Below are positions 1-8,855 of a DNA stretch of 64,000 nucleotides, piece after piece. The stretch is from Acidiferrobacteraceae bacterium (lineage in GTDB: Bacteria; Pseudomonadota; Gammaproteobacteria; Arenicellales; UBA868). The notes under the pieces are model-generated. The model searched no databases. It worked only from the letters and a program-made list of their open reading frames with translations, and was not told the origin of the DNA. Position 1 is the stretch's first letter. Each line of letters opens with the position of its first letter. A program made the translations under genes and the position numbers. The stretch lies in NCBI GenBank assembly GCA_002721105.1, contig PBJL01000031.1:16086-80085 (forward strand), given 5' to 3'.

Positions 1-633
1 GCAATATCAACAGTATTAGCTATCGCATGCGGACTTCTAATACGATCTGTTATTCGTGGAAAAAGATCATTGGCATTTATTTTTCAACTCAATTTATCAG
101 TTCCCCACATAGTAGGCGCTGTGGCAATACTTTTATTGTTATCGCAAAGTGGCTTGCTGTCCCGAGCAGCGTATTCCTTAGGGTTGATAAGTGTGCCAAG
201 TGACTTTCCAGTTTTGACCGGAGATTATTGGTCATTAGGAGTAATTGCTCAATATGTCTGGAAGGAAGTACCATTCATTGGGATTGTAGTACTTGCAGTG
301 CTTACGGGACCAACAAAGGACTTTGAGGCAGCTGCGCGCTCTCTTGGAGCATCACCGTGGCAAACTTTTCGAAAAGTAACTTTGCCAATTTTAACACCTG
401 CAGTCCTGGCGACTTCAATAATTGTTTTTGCATTTACGTTTGGGTATTTCGAAGTTCCTTTTATACTTGGCAGGCGTTTTCCCGAAGTTCTTCCCGTTCT
501 TGCTTACCGTGCGTTCACAAATCCGGATCTTGGCCTAAGATCGGAAGCTCTCGCCTTAAATGTAGTTTTAGTGTTTGTAGTGACTAACCTAATAATCGCT
601 TACCGATTTGTAATTCATAAATATATAAGATGA
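1..633 (+). CDS. ABC importer permease, C-terminal part (runs off left edge)
   Basis: The reading frame is open from base 1, so the 5' part of the gene lies outside the window; the methionine at base 70 is internal. The visible 210 residues are hydrophobic with several membrane spans. They contain an EAA loop (DFEAAARSLGASPWQTFRKV), the cytoplasmic contact with the ATPase in binding-protein-dependent importers. A second permease and an ATPase follow on the same strand 35 bp and about 860 bp downstream, so this is the first of two permeases in an inner-membrane importer. The sequence style is that of polyamine/iron/phosphonate-type permeases. The substrate is not visible here, but the downstream kinase and dehydrogenase suggest a polyol. 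Confidence 0.85.
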   Translation, partial: AISTVLAIACGLLIRSVIRGKRSLAFIFQLNLSVPHIVGAVAILLLLSQSGLLSRAAYSLGLISVPSDFPVLTGDYWSLGVIAQYVWKEVPFIGIVVLAVLTGPTKDFEAAARSLGASPWQTFRKVTLPILTPAVLATSIIVFAFTFGYFEVPFILGRRFPEVLPVLAYRAFTNPDLGLRSEALALNVVLVFVVTNLIIAYRFVIHKYIR

Positions 634-668
634 AGCTTAAAGAGGATTAGTAAAAGGTATATTTAGGC

Positions 669-1499
669 ATGCAGAAAAATAGAAAAACAAGAATATCAAT
701 AAACAAAGGTTTAAAAATCTTTGCAATTAGTGTGATGGTGATCATGCTACTATTACCGTTCATCGCATTACTTCCTTGGGCTTTCAGTAAAAGTTGGTAC
801 TTCCCCGATTTAATACCAGAACACTTCTCTCTGAGAGGCTGGCGAGCAGTGCTTGCTCCTCGATCACGACTAATAGAAGGTCTAATCAATTCAACATTAA
901 TTGCTGGCGTTGTGGCTTTCGTTTCTACCGTAATCGGACTTTTCACAGGCCGAGCGTTAGGAGTTCATAAATTTCGCGGAAAACGAGCAATTGAACTCCT
1001 TTTATTAGCGCCTGTAATTTTTCCTACAATTGCCGTGGCTATGGGAATTCAGGTCACCTTCATTCGCTTGGGGCTTGCAAATACATTGCCAGGTGTTATG
1101 TTGGTTCATCTTGTTCCGACTATCCCCTATGTAAGTCTGGTAATGGGCGGAGTTTTTGCAAACTATGATGTTCAATTTGAAGACCAGGCACGAGTGCTAG
1201 GATCCGGCCCATTTAGGACGCTTTTTCGGATTACGGTACCGATGGTCAAATCAGGTTTAATTGTGGCTGGCTTATTTGCCTTCATACTTTCATGGAGCGA
1301 ATTTATGTTAACTCAGCTCATTGGAGGAGGATCAGTCATTACTTTGCCACTTTTACTTTTTACTTTTGTGCGATCTGATATACAAATGGCCGCAACTTTA
1401 GCAATTATCTACTTGATTCCAGCTATCGCAGTTTTAGGATTAACGGCTCGTTACATGACTGAGGAATCATCAGCAGTTGGAGGCATAAGTGTAGTATGA
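669..1499 (+). CDS. ABC importer permease, second subunit
   Basis: A 276-residue membrane protein with about six predicted spans, starting with a basic N-terminus followed by a hydrophobic segment at residues 17-38. An EAA-type loop (EDQARVLGSGPFRTLFRITV) lies near residue 170. It is PotC/PotI-like in size and layout and forms the channel together with the preceding permease. The stop codon overlaps the start of the ATPase gene by 4 bp (ATGA), which implies translational coupling and a shared complex. Substrate specificity resides in a binding protein that is not in the window. I am confident of the family and not of the substrate. Confidence 0.88.
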   Translation: MQKNRKTRISINKGLKIFAISVMVIMLLLPFIALLPWAFSKSWYFPDLIPEHFSLRGWRAVLAPRSRLIEGLINSTLIAGVVAFVSTVIGLFTGRALGVHKFRGKRAIELLLLAPVIFPTIAVAMGIQVTFIRLGLANTLPGVMLVHLVPTIPYVSLVMGGVFANYDVQFEDQARVLGSGPFRTLFRITVPMVKSGLIVAGLFAFILSWSEFMLTQLIGGGSVITLPLLLFTFVRSDIQMAATLAIIYLIPAIAVLGLTARYMTEESSAVGGISVV

Positions 1500-2536
1500 C
1501 TTCGAACGTCACATTAATCGATGTAACGAAATATTATGGATCATCATCCGAGGCGCCAGTGATTGATAGTATAAATGCAGAAATTGGCTCTGGAGAACTT
1601 GTGACGATACTGGGCCCATCAGGCTGTGGCAAAACAACCGTTTTAAAAATCGTGGCAGGGCTGCTAGATCCATCATCAGGCGATGTTCTTGTCGATGATG
1701 AATCTGTTGTTTTTTTGCCGCCTGAACGACGGCCTGTTGCAATGGTATTGCAGAAGCCTTTACTGTTTCCACACATGACAGTTGAAGAGAATATAGGATT
1801 TGGGCTTGAGGTTCGTAAATTTCCCCGAGCGGAAATTAAAAAGAAGGTCGGTGAATATCTAGAAAAGGTGCGACTCCCTGGGTTTAGTCAGCGGTACCCA
1901 TCAGAACTGTCTGGTGGACAAGAGCAACGAGTAGCACTAGCACGCGCGCTAATCACATCGCCAAGCGTACTTCTGCTAGATGAACCTTTGAGTCAATTAG
2001 ACGCAAATCTTCGAGTAGAAATGCGCCAGTTAATCCGACAATTGCAACAAGATCTAGGATTAACTACAATTTTTGTCACTCATGATCAAGAAGAGGCGGT
2101 ATCAATAGCGGACCAAATAGTTCTGTTTTTTGGCGGTAAAATTGCCCAAAGAGGTGTAGCGCGCGAGTTTTACACGCAACCGGCAAGTATGGACATTGCA
2201 AAATTTTTTGGAACCCAAAATCTCATACCTGGTTCAGTCGTTGAAAATAGGTTTGAAACAAGCTTTGGCAGCGTAGCGTTGCCTGAGCGCTTCACTTTTA
2301 AGGAAGGCAAGCTTGTAATACGTCAGGAATCAATTGAAATTGGTCAAAATTCAATGAATACCTATCAAGGTACTGTTCAAGATGTCGAGTATCTGGGCAC
2401 TCATTCGCAAATACGAGTACGAGTTGGAACTGACCTATTGACTCTTCATGCGCCACCGTATCTCGATATAGAAAGAGGATCTGTAATTGACATTAATTTA
2501 CCCATAAAGCATTTATGGGTCGTAGAAAACTCTTGA
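1496..2536 (+). CDS. ABC importer ATP-binding subunit with TOBE domain
   Basis: A 346-residue nucleotide-binding subunit of the PotA/UgpC/FbpC type that powers the two permeases before it. Walker A is GPSGCGKT (about residues 41-48), the signature is LSGGQEQR (Q to E relative to the usual LSGGQQQR), Walker B is LLLDEP, and the switch histidine is in VTHDQEEA. Residues from about 240 to the end form a TOBE-like regulatory domain, as in sugar and polyamine importers. The ATG overlaps the upstream stop. The next gene is a carbohydrate kinase 41 bp downstream on the same strand, so uptake and phosphorylation are probably co-transcribed. Confidence 0.9.
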   Translation: MTSNVTLIDVTKYYGSSSEAPVIDSINAEIGSGELVTILGPSGCGKTTVLKIVAGLLDPSSGDVLVDDESVVFLPPERRPVAMVLQKPLLFPHMTVEENIGFGLEVRKFPRAEIKKKVGEYLEKVRLPGFSQRYPSELSGGQEQRVALARALITSPSVLLLDEPLSQLDANLRVEMRQLIRQLQQDLGLTTIFVTHDQEEAVSIADQIVLFFGGKIAQRGVAREFYTQPASMDIAKFFGTQNLIPGSVVENRFETSFGSVALPERFTFKEGKLVIRQESIEIGQNSMNTYQGTVQDVEYLGTHSQIRVRVGTDLLTLHAPPYLDIERGSVIDINLPIKHLWVVENS

Positions 2537-2577
2537 TCCTGCTAAGGACAAGCGCCGCATAATCATTATCAAAGCGT

Positions 2578-4017
2578 ATGAAGCGAGTTTTAGTATTAGA
2601 TATAGGTGGATCCTCCATCAAAGCGTGGTTATCAGGAAGTACTGTTGAAGATTGTCACAGTGCCTCACACTCTTTGCCGTTAAAAATTGATCTCGAAAAT
2701 GGGTTAACCGAATTTGATCCAACGATTTGGTGGTCGATAGTGCAAAAAACTGTCGCTTCAATTCTTTCCAAGCAAAGCCATGTTAGGCCATCCGCAGTAA
2801 TTATTTCATCAATCCGACAGGGTTTTGTTTTATGCAATTCAACGGATGAAATAGGCTTTGGCATACATAATGCAGATAAGCGAGGCATTATTTCCGCTAA
2901 ACAGGTAAATGAAAAAATTGCATGGAACGATCTATATGATCTCACAGGTCACTGGTTTGCTCCCCAGTTACCCCTGCCGAAACTTATTGCTATAAAACAG
3001 CAAGATCCAAAACGTTGGCAAAAATTTACGCAACTGATGTTTGTTCATGACTGGTTAGCATGGCGCCTCACTGGGGTGTGGAGAAATGAACGTACGCTCG
3101 CTACCACTAGCCAACTTTGCAATGTAAATGACCAAAAGTGGGCATGTCAGTTAATAAATCTATTTGACTTAAAACATGAAATCTTTGGAGAATTGATCAA
3201 ATCTGGTGAAATTATCGGTGTTATTAATTGCAAAGAAATCCCTAATCTGCAAGGTGTAAAACTAATAGCCGGAGCCGGAGATGCGCATTTCCTCGCGCAT
3301 GGAGCAAGACTAGATATATCTGACACAGTCGTTGTAACTGGTTCTACCACACCAATCCAAACTATTACCAGAAAATTGCCGTTGGACAAAAAAAGGCGTC
3401 CGTGGATCAGTGCGCCTGTAACTGAAACTGGTTGGGCAGTAGAGATGAATGCCGGTTATACAGGGGCCGCCCTAGATTGGCTATTAAGAAACATTGGATG
3501 GACGATACCAGAAGGCTTAGATGCTGCATGGAGTGACAGTATTGTGGGTGCCCGAGGAGTGATCGCTCTCACGGCATGTCCAAAATGGGACCAAGAAACT
3601 TGGAGCGGTTCTTTGCCTTTCAGTTTTACCGGGCTCAGCACGGGACATAACCGATCGGATTTAGTTAGAGCGATTGTGGAAGCTCACGCGTTTTCTATCC
3701 GGGCAAATTTGGAAGGACTTGATGAAACTTTATCCCAAACTAGCGAGCATTTGGTTTTAACAGGTGGGTGGGTTTCCGACTCAAATTTTTGTCAATTGGT
3801 AGCCGATGTAACTAAACGTGTTGTTTATAGCGTTCCCAGTATTGATGCCTCACTTAAGGCATCAACATTTTTTGTGAATCAGCATATTCCAGAAATCATT
3901 CCACATCACGCTAGTACGACAACATTTGAGCCTAGTACAAAAAATTCAACCTACGACCATTTTTTTTCCAAATATTGTGAGATGTATGAGCATTCAATTT
4001 TAACGACACCAAAATGA
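2578..4017 (+). CDS. FGGY-family carbohydrate (polyol) kinase
   Basis: A 479-residue sugar kinase of the FGGY (xylulokinase/glycerol kinase/erythritol kinase) family with the ASKHA fold. The N-terminal phosphate loop is LDIGGSSIKAW (residues 7-17), the C-terminal ATP region starts at GAGDAHFLAHGA, and the adenosine-side loop is LVLTGGWVSDSNF. Length is normal for the family. It follows an ABC importer and precedes a GlpD-like dehydrogenase in one operon, so the likely substrate is a polyol whose phosphate the next enzyme oxidises: glycerol, erythritol or a related tetritol or pentitol. Family membership is seen in the sequence; the substrate is inferred from neighbours only. Confidence 0.85.
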   Translation: MKRVLVLDIGGSSIKAWLSGSTVEDCHSASHSLPLKIDLENGLTEFDPTIWWSIVQKTVASILSKQSHVRPSAVIISSIRQGFVLCNSTDEIGFGIHNADKRGIISAKQVNEKIAWNDLYDLTGHWFAPQLPLPKLIAIKQQDPKRWQKFTQLMFVHDWLAWRLTGVWRNERTLATTSQLCNVNDQKWACQLINLFDLKHEIFGELIKSGEIIGVINCKEIPNLQGVKLIAGAGDAHFLAHGARLDISDTVVVTGSTTPIQTITRKLPLDKKRRPWISAPVTETGWAVEMNAGYTGAALDWLLRNIGWTIPEGLDAAWSDSIVGARGVIALTACPKWDQETWSGSLPFSFTGLSTGHNRSDLVRAIVEAHAFSIRANLEGLDETLSQTSEHLVLTGGWVSDSNFCQLVADVTKRVVYSVPSIDASLKASTFFVNQHIPEIIPHHASTTTFEPSTKNSTYDHFFSKYCEMYEHSILTTPK

Positions 4018-4110
4018 CACTAATTAACAAATATGATCTATTTTATACGTTGGCAAAATTCTGCCTGATTACCAACATAGTTAGACAACAAACCGACTCT
4101 ATATTGAAGA

Positions 4111-5748
4111 ATGAATAGTTCTGATTTTGATGCTGTGGTTGTTGGAGGCGGCATCCATGGTTGCGGCACTGCCCGAGAACTATCTTTAAGGGGCCTACGT
4201 GTACTTTTAGTTGAAAAACAAGATTTTGGAGCCGAAACTACAGCTTGGTCCACGCGATTGATACATGGAGGATTACGGTACCTAGAAACAGGCCAAATTG
4301 GACTAGTTAAAGAAGCGCTTCGCGAAAGAGAGGCTCTTTTGAATAATGCTTCCCATTTGGTAAAACCAGCAAAAATTGCAATTCCTATATATAAGTCTAT
4401 AGGTAGATCAAAATCGCTAATCAAATTAGGAATGACTGCTTATGATTTGCTATCTCTTGGTAAGACTTTGCCAAGTCATCAAATTCTTTCTGCCGATGCA
4501 GGAAGATCATTAGTTCCTAATATTCTCGAGGACGACCTTAATGGTATTGCTGTTTATTATGATGCGCATGTTGAATACACGGAACGACTTTGTTTAGAAA
4601 ATGCGCTTGACGCTATGCATAATGGTGCTGAAGTAAGGAACCACTGCGAAGTATCCGGATTTTCAATTACTGGCGAGCAACTCAAAGGAGTTCAACTAAG
4701 GAATTTACGAGATGGTACAAAACAATTCATAAATACTAGGATAGTTGTAAATGCTGCGGGACCTTGGGTTGAGAACCTAACGAAGCTTGCTGGGAAAGAG
4801 AAGTCGAATATGATCAGTGCTCGAAAAGGAAGTCATGTCATTTTCAAACATATTAACAACGCGCCTGATTGCCTGCTTCATTTCGAATCTGCAATAGATG
4901 GTCGGCCATTAATTATCGTTCCTTGGCTCGGAATGCATGTCGTAGGTAGCACTGAAACTGATCAAGAGAGCGATCCACAAAATGCTAAGATTGAAATGAA
5001 TGAGGTTAATTATTTGATTAAGTCTATAAACGGTATTTTGCCGAAAGCTAATTTAACTATTGACGACGTTGCATTTGCTTATAGTGGTGTTCGTGCCCTT
5101 GCATTTGATCGGAAAGGTGGTAGTACTAAGACGAGTCGAAGGCATAAAATAGTTGACCATGGCTGTGCCGAAAAACCAAATCGGATAGATGGATTAGTCT
5201 CATTGGTAGGTGGAAAAATGACGACATACAGATCGACAACAGAAGAAATTGCTCAATATGTGGTCAACAAGCTTGGACATAGAGGCCCATCAGTCGATAC
5301 GAAACACCGACCATTGCCCGGCGGGTATAGAGACGTAATAAATGAAATTCCTATGATCTTTCCACGGTGGTCCAGTTTACATCCGGCTACAAAAGCAAGA
5401 TTGATGAATACCTATGGAGCAGGCTTAGCGGATCTTGCCAGGATCATTAACAAAGATTCGAGCCTTTCTGAAATAATAACTAATTCCAATGGCATTCTTA
5501 AAGGCGAGGTAATTTATGGGTTTGGGTCCCAATTGGCAGTAACAATAGAAGATCTAGTTGCGAGGAGAATAATGAATACATGGGCACCATCACTTGGCAC
5601 AGAGTCTGTTAGGGCTATTAGCGCATATTCAGCTGAGTTTTTAGGATGGAAAAAAGAAACACTAGAAGAGGAGCTCCATTCCTACTTCACTTACATTGGG
5701 CGCTTTGACACTAAAAAAATAATCCAAGCAGCAAAAGCAGAAAAATGA
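4111..5748 (+). CDS. GlpD/EryB-like FAD-dependent polyol-phosphate dehydrogenase
   Basis: A 545-residue flavoprotein of the glycerol-3-phosphate dehydrogenase family. The FAD-binding motif VVVGGGIHGCGTARELS is at residues 10-26, followed by the GlpD signature TTAWSTRLIHGGLRYLE. The oxidase domain ends with SLVGGKMTTYR, and a C-terminal DAO_C-like helical domain follows. It would oxidise a polyol phosphate at the membrane and pass electrons to quinone. In erythritol-type operons EryB is a GlpD homologue paired with an FGGY kinase, exactly the pairing here, so erythritol 4-phosphate is as credible as glycerol 3-phosphate. It is the last gene of the operon; a 184-bp gap follows. Confidence 0.85.
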   Translation: MNSSDFDAVVVGGGIHGCGTARELSLRGLRVLLVEKQDFGAETTAWSTRLIHGGLRYLETGQIGLVKEALREREALLNNASHLVKPAKIAIPIYKSIGRSKSLIKLGMTAYDLLSLGKTLPSHQILSADAGRSLVPNILEDDLNGIAVYYDAHVEYTERLCLENALDAMHNGAEVRNHCEVSGFSITGEQLKGVQLRNLRDGTKQFINTRIVVNAAGPWVENLTKLAGKEKSNMISARKGSHVIFKHINNAPDCLLHFESAIDGRPLIIVPWLGMHVVGSTETDQESDPQNAKIEMNEVNYLIKSINGILPKANLTIDDVAFAYSGVRALAFDRKGGSTKTSRRHKIVDHGCAEKPNRIDGLVSLVGGKMTTYRSTTEEIAQYVVNKLGHRGPSVDTKHRPLPGGYRDVINEIPMIFPRWSSLHPATKARLMNTYGAGLADLARIINKDSSLSEIITNSNGILKGEVIYGFGSQLAVTIEDLVARRIMNTWAPSLGTESVRAISAYSAEFLGWKKETLEEELHSYFTYIGRFDTKKIIQAAKAEK

Positions 5749-5932
5749 GTAGCGCGAATAATTTGGTGATAAAATTTTTATTCACGCCTTATTCTATACC
5801 ATTAGAGTTTGTTAAAGACGTTTCGTCCATAGCTTCTTTATCTACGCTTAACTAATAATAACTTAAATATAAGACAATTTTCTGATTCCGCATTATTATA
5901 GTGTTGAAAGAGAACAAAAAGGAGGATTAATC

Positions 5933-7219
5933 ATGGGAAACGAGATATACGAACACATTGCTCCCGCACCACTAACCAGGCGAGCTGGAGATTATATTTT
6001 TACGTCGTCTTTTTATCCAATTAATTCAGATGGGAGTATTGTTCAACCCAAAAATTTCAGTCCATACGTTGGTGAATCGCTTGTCGGTGCTCAGACACGC
6101 CGAACTCTGGAGCAATTGCAAGAAGCGTTAGTAAAAGCGGGATCTAGCTTAGAAAATACTTTACGTGTTGAAGTACATCTTGTCGATGCCACTGATTTTT
6201 TTGAATTTAAATTGGTATGGATGCAATTCTTTCCAACGTCCCCACCTGCACGCAAAACCGTCATTGTAGGGGATGAACACATAATACCTGGTGCGCGTTT
6301 AAATTTACATGCTGTTGCTTTAGCCAGTGATAGTCAATATAAGCGAGAAACTATTAATGTCCCAGAACTTCCAAGTGCAATGGAAGCGGAGCACGTACCC
6401 CATGGTATCAAAGCCGGTATTTTTTTGTTTCCGTCTGTTTTGCCAGCAACGAATTTTGAGACTGGACTCGCAGTGGGAAAAAGGCCAGGGTTTCCAAACT
6501 ATGGATCGGATGCTGAAATGCAGGCTCATTACATCATGCATAATCTATCGAAAGTCGCCGAGGCAGCTGGCACCTCTATCGATCAAATTGTAAAGAGTCA
6601 ATTTTATGAAACAAGTCTCCTCAACTTTTATGATGTAGATGAAGTGTGGATTCAATATGTCGGAATACCGCCAACTCGGAGTTCCATGGGATGTCGTGAT
6701 TTTACTGTGCCGGGCGCCCTGTTTGCTCCAAATACGTTAATCTTAATTCCAGATGAACTGCATGAAAAGAAAGAAACTTTGGCCGGAATTGCATGGCATC
6801 CTGAAGCAGTTCGCAAGGTCCATTTTTCTCCAGGCCTAACGGCTGGAGACTGGTTGTTTACCGCAGGGCAAGTGCCAGTTCCTGACTTCGGAGTTCACGA
6901 ATGGAGAGGAGCACCTTCCGGGTTGCCTCATCATTGGGACGATATTGAAATTCAAACTGAATACACCATGGAACTTCTAAACGACCAAATTACGGGGAAT
7001 GATCTTACCTTGAACGATGTAGTTGAGGCAAAAATTTATTTAATCAACCCTCGACGAGATTATCGAGGTTTTACTCGTGCCTGGAATCGAATCTTTTCTA
7101 GCTTTGACAAAAAACCTGTTGTGAGTTTTATTCCATCTACTCAGGCCAATGGCGATACTGGAATAATGTTTCCCGGGCCAACTATTGAAATTGATCTTAT
7201 TTCTAAGAGAGGCAAATAA
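5933..7219 (+). CDS. Triple-domain RidA (YjgF/YER057c/UK114) protein
   Basis: A 428-residue cytoplasmic protein that can be read as three consecutive RidA-like domains: about residues 10-135, 150-275 and 290-428. Each holds the pattern G-D-x-[IL]-[FL]-x-[ST] near its start (GDYIFTS, AGIFLFPS, GDWLFTAGQ) and a late beta strand with a P-G-A or P-G-P turn (PGARLNLHAVAL, VPGALFAPN, FPGPTIEID). Ordinary RidA proteins are about 130 residues, act as trimers and deaminate reactive enamines or imines. A single chain carrying three domains could form the trimer by itself. A strong Shine-Dalgarno (AAGGAGG) lies 8 bases before ATG. It stands alone between converging and diverging neighbours. Confidence 0.8.
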   Translation: MGNEIYEHIAPAPLTRRAGDYIFTSSFYPINSDGSIVQPKNFSPYVGESLVGAQTRRTLEQLQEALVKAGSSLENTLRVEVHLVDATDFFEFKLVWMQFFPTSPPARKTVIVGDEHIIPGARLNLHAVALASDSQYKRETINVPELPSAMEAEHVPHGIKAGIFLFPSVLPATNFETGLAVGKRPGFPNYGSDAEMQAHYIMHNLSKVAEAAGTSIDQIVKSQFYETSLLNFYDVDEVWIQYVGIPPTRSSMGCRDFTVPGALFAPNTLILIPDELHEKKETLAGIAWHPEAVRKVHFSPGLTAGDWLFTAGQVPVPDFGVHEWRGAPSGLPHHWDDIEIQTEYTMELLNDQITGNDLTLNDVVEAKIYLINPRRDYRGFTRAWNRIFSSFDKKPVVSFIPSTQANGDTGIMFPGPTIEIDLISKRGK

Positions 7220-7252
7220 AACTGGATCAAATGATAGTCTATTGAGGTAAAC

Positions 7253-7933
7253 TTAATCAGTTTCCTGATAACGCTCGATACATGTCATCGCATTATTCCC
7301 TGGCGCATTGACAAATCTGCTTACCGGATAGGCTGTCCAATATGAATCTACGGCGCTTAAAAGCTCCTTTAGGTCACTCATGCTCTTGTTTGCTTGATTT
7401 AGCCATTCCGCTTGTGCATCTTTTGGGAGGCGTATCGGCATTCGATGATGTATGCCGGACACAGATGGATGAGCAGCTTTAGTTATTATCACAAAATGCT
7501 CATCTGCATCTCCTAAATTTCCGTTTTTATAATCAAAAATTGCCGCCATACAGAATGGTTTTTCGTTTGGGGAAAACACATAATATGGTTTTTTTGAACC
7601 GGTACCAGTGTTCTTCCATTCATAATAACCATCACAGAGTACCAAGCACCTTTTGGAGCGAAAACCAACACGAAATAGAGATTTCTTATCCATAGTCTCT
7701 GATCGAGCGTTAATTATTAGTCTATTTTTTCCAGAACCAGTCCAGTTGGGTTCTAGACCCCATTTCATGCTAACCCCAACGTGGTGCCCATCATTATCTC
7801 TTACAATCAAGGCTTTTTGAGAAGGGCTTATGTTAAAGCTACTAGAAATTTCTTCCCTCGGATTAACGCGAAAAGGGATAATAGTTTCAGAAAATTGAGA
7901 TGGGGTACTATACCTCGCGAATCGCCCACACAA
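7253..7933 (-). CDS. yedK: SRAP-domain abasic-site crosslinking protein (YedK/HMCES family)
   Basis: A 226-residue SOS-response-associated peptidase-family protein. After removal of Met1 the catalytic Cys2 becomes N-terminal (MCGRFARY). The other family residues are present: Asn75 in INARSE, Glu105 in GYYEW and His162/163 in GIHHRMP. The family binds abasic sites in single-stranded DNA and forms a thiazolidine crosslink through Cys2 that shields the lesion. Length matches E. coli YedK (about 222). The gene is monocistronic on the minus strand and converges on the triple RidA gene with only 33 bp between the stops. Confidence 0.93.
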   Translation of the reverse strand: MCGRFARYSTPSQFSETIIPFRVNPREEISSSFNISPSQKALIVRDNDGHHVGVSMKWGLEPNWTGSGKNRLIINARSETMDKKSLFRVGFRSKRCLVLCDGYYEWKNTGTGSKKPYYVFSPNEKPFCMAAIFDYKNGNLGDADEHFVIITKAAHPSVSGIHHRMPIRLPKDAQAEWLNQANKSMSDLKELLSAVDSYWTAYPVSRFVNAPGNNAMTCIERYQETD

Positions 7934-8044
7934 GTTTTGTATCTCCAGTGATATCTTAAAGGTAGTAAATAATGAATAACTAGGTCAGTAGGGTATCATA
8001 GCAGGGGAATTTTATTAAGACTGCAAAAAACCGGAGATTAGCGA

Positions 8045-8695
8045 ATGGTGATTACTCTTTATTACGCACCTGTGACATGCGCAATGGTTAGTTGGATAAT
8101 GTTGAATGAGGTCCACGCCGAATTCCAAACGATAGACCTTAACTTTAGGAAGAAAGATCATAGGAAAACTGAATACTTAACTATCAACCCTTTGCACAAA
8201 GTGCCGGCATTAGTGGTCAATGAGAAAGTGCTAACCGAGAACGTTGCAATTATTCAATGGATCAATGCAACTTTTCCAAACGAAGTAGTTCTTCCAACAA
8301 ATCCCTGGGAGCATTTCAAAGCTATATCGTTATTAAGTTGGTGTTCCAGTGGAATACATCCATTTTTGACCCGAATGAATAATCCGAAAAAAATTGTAGG
8401 AGGATCTGACAATACTGATTCTGTAATCCAGATTGCTACGACAGAAATAAACGAATGCCTGCAAGTAGCTGATATCATGCTTGGCAAAAAAGAATTTTTC
8501 TTCAACAATTTTTCTGCTGTCGACGTCCATTTTTTTTGGTGTTGTCGTCGAGCCACCCAATTCGGTATAGCGCTCAAACGATTCCGGAACGTGCAAAGGC
8601 ACTTTCACTTCATTAGCCAACGACAAAGCGTGAAAAAACTCTTGCATTATGAAGCCTCAGTAATACAAAAATTTGAAACTTCTCAAAAGGCATGA
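8045..8695 (+). CDS. Glutathione S-transferase-like protein
   Basis: A 216-residue protein with a thioredoxin-fold N-terminal half (residues 1-80). It carries the GST pattern of a YAPVTCAM start loop, cis-Pro in KVPALVV and the glutathione carboxylate-binding loop LTENVAIIQWI. An all-helical C-terminal half follows. It resembles the short beta/zeta-type bacterial GSTs, with Cys13 or a nearby Ser/Thr as the possible catalytic residue. The C-terminal half is rich in Phe, Arg and His and less typical. No partner gene suggests a substrate. ATG at 8045 is the only good start. Confidence 0.75.
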   Translation: MVITLYYAPVTCAMVSWIMLNEVHAEFQTIDLNFRKKDHRKTEYLTINPLHKVPALVVNEKVLTENVAIIQWINATFPNEVVLPTNPWEHFKAISLLSWCSSGIHPFLTRMNNPKKIVGGSDNTDSVIQIATTEINECLQVADIMLGKKEFFFNNFSAVDVHFFWCCRRATQFGIALKRFRNVQRHFHFISQRQSVKKLLHYEASVIQKFETSQKA

Positions 8696-8775
8696 TCTAT
8701 CCTTCAAGAATAGTAATATGAATTCCTAGTCGTCCTTAATGTATTTACTAAATTAGCAATACACAGTAGTATATC

Positions 8776-8799
8776 GTTAGTGAGAATCATTCGTATTCT
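8776..8799. promoter_or_regulatory. Fur-box-like operator upstream of the ferric permease gene
   Basis: The bases GTTAGTGAGAATCATTCGT (8776-8794) match 12 of 19 positions of the classical Fur box, including the core GAGAATCATT. The overlapping inverted repeat AGAAT (8783-8787) and ATTCT (8795-8799) is perfect with a 7-bp spacer. It lies about 60-80 bp before the start of the Fbp-type iron permease, where an iron-dependent repressor would act. This is a match by eye to a remembered consensus. Confidence 0.5.
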
Positions 8800-8855
8800 A
8801 ATCAATTTAATCTAAGGATCAGGCGCTGCGCGCAGCTACTTTAAAAACTAACAAA

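Noticed and set aside
1496..2536. LSGGQEQR signature as a broken ABC signature
   Set aside because: The change is Gln to Glu at a tolerated position; all other ATPase motifs are intact, so the protein should be active.
4038..4424. Antisense open frames such as 4038-4424, 2655-2945, 23412-23759 and 59922-60299
   Set aside because: They lie entirely or mostly over well-supported genes on the other strand and have no ribosome site or motif of their own.
5765..5785. AT-rich hairpin after the GlpD-like gene (GTGATAAAA with TTTTATTCAC) as a terminator
   Set aside because: The stem has a bulge, few G-C pairs and no following T-run. It is too weak to call.
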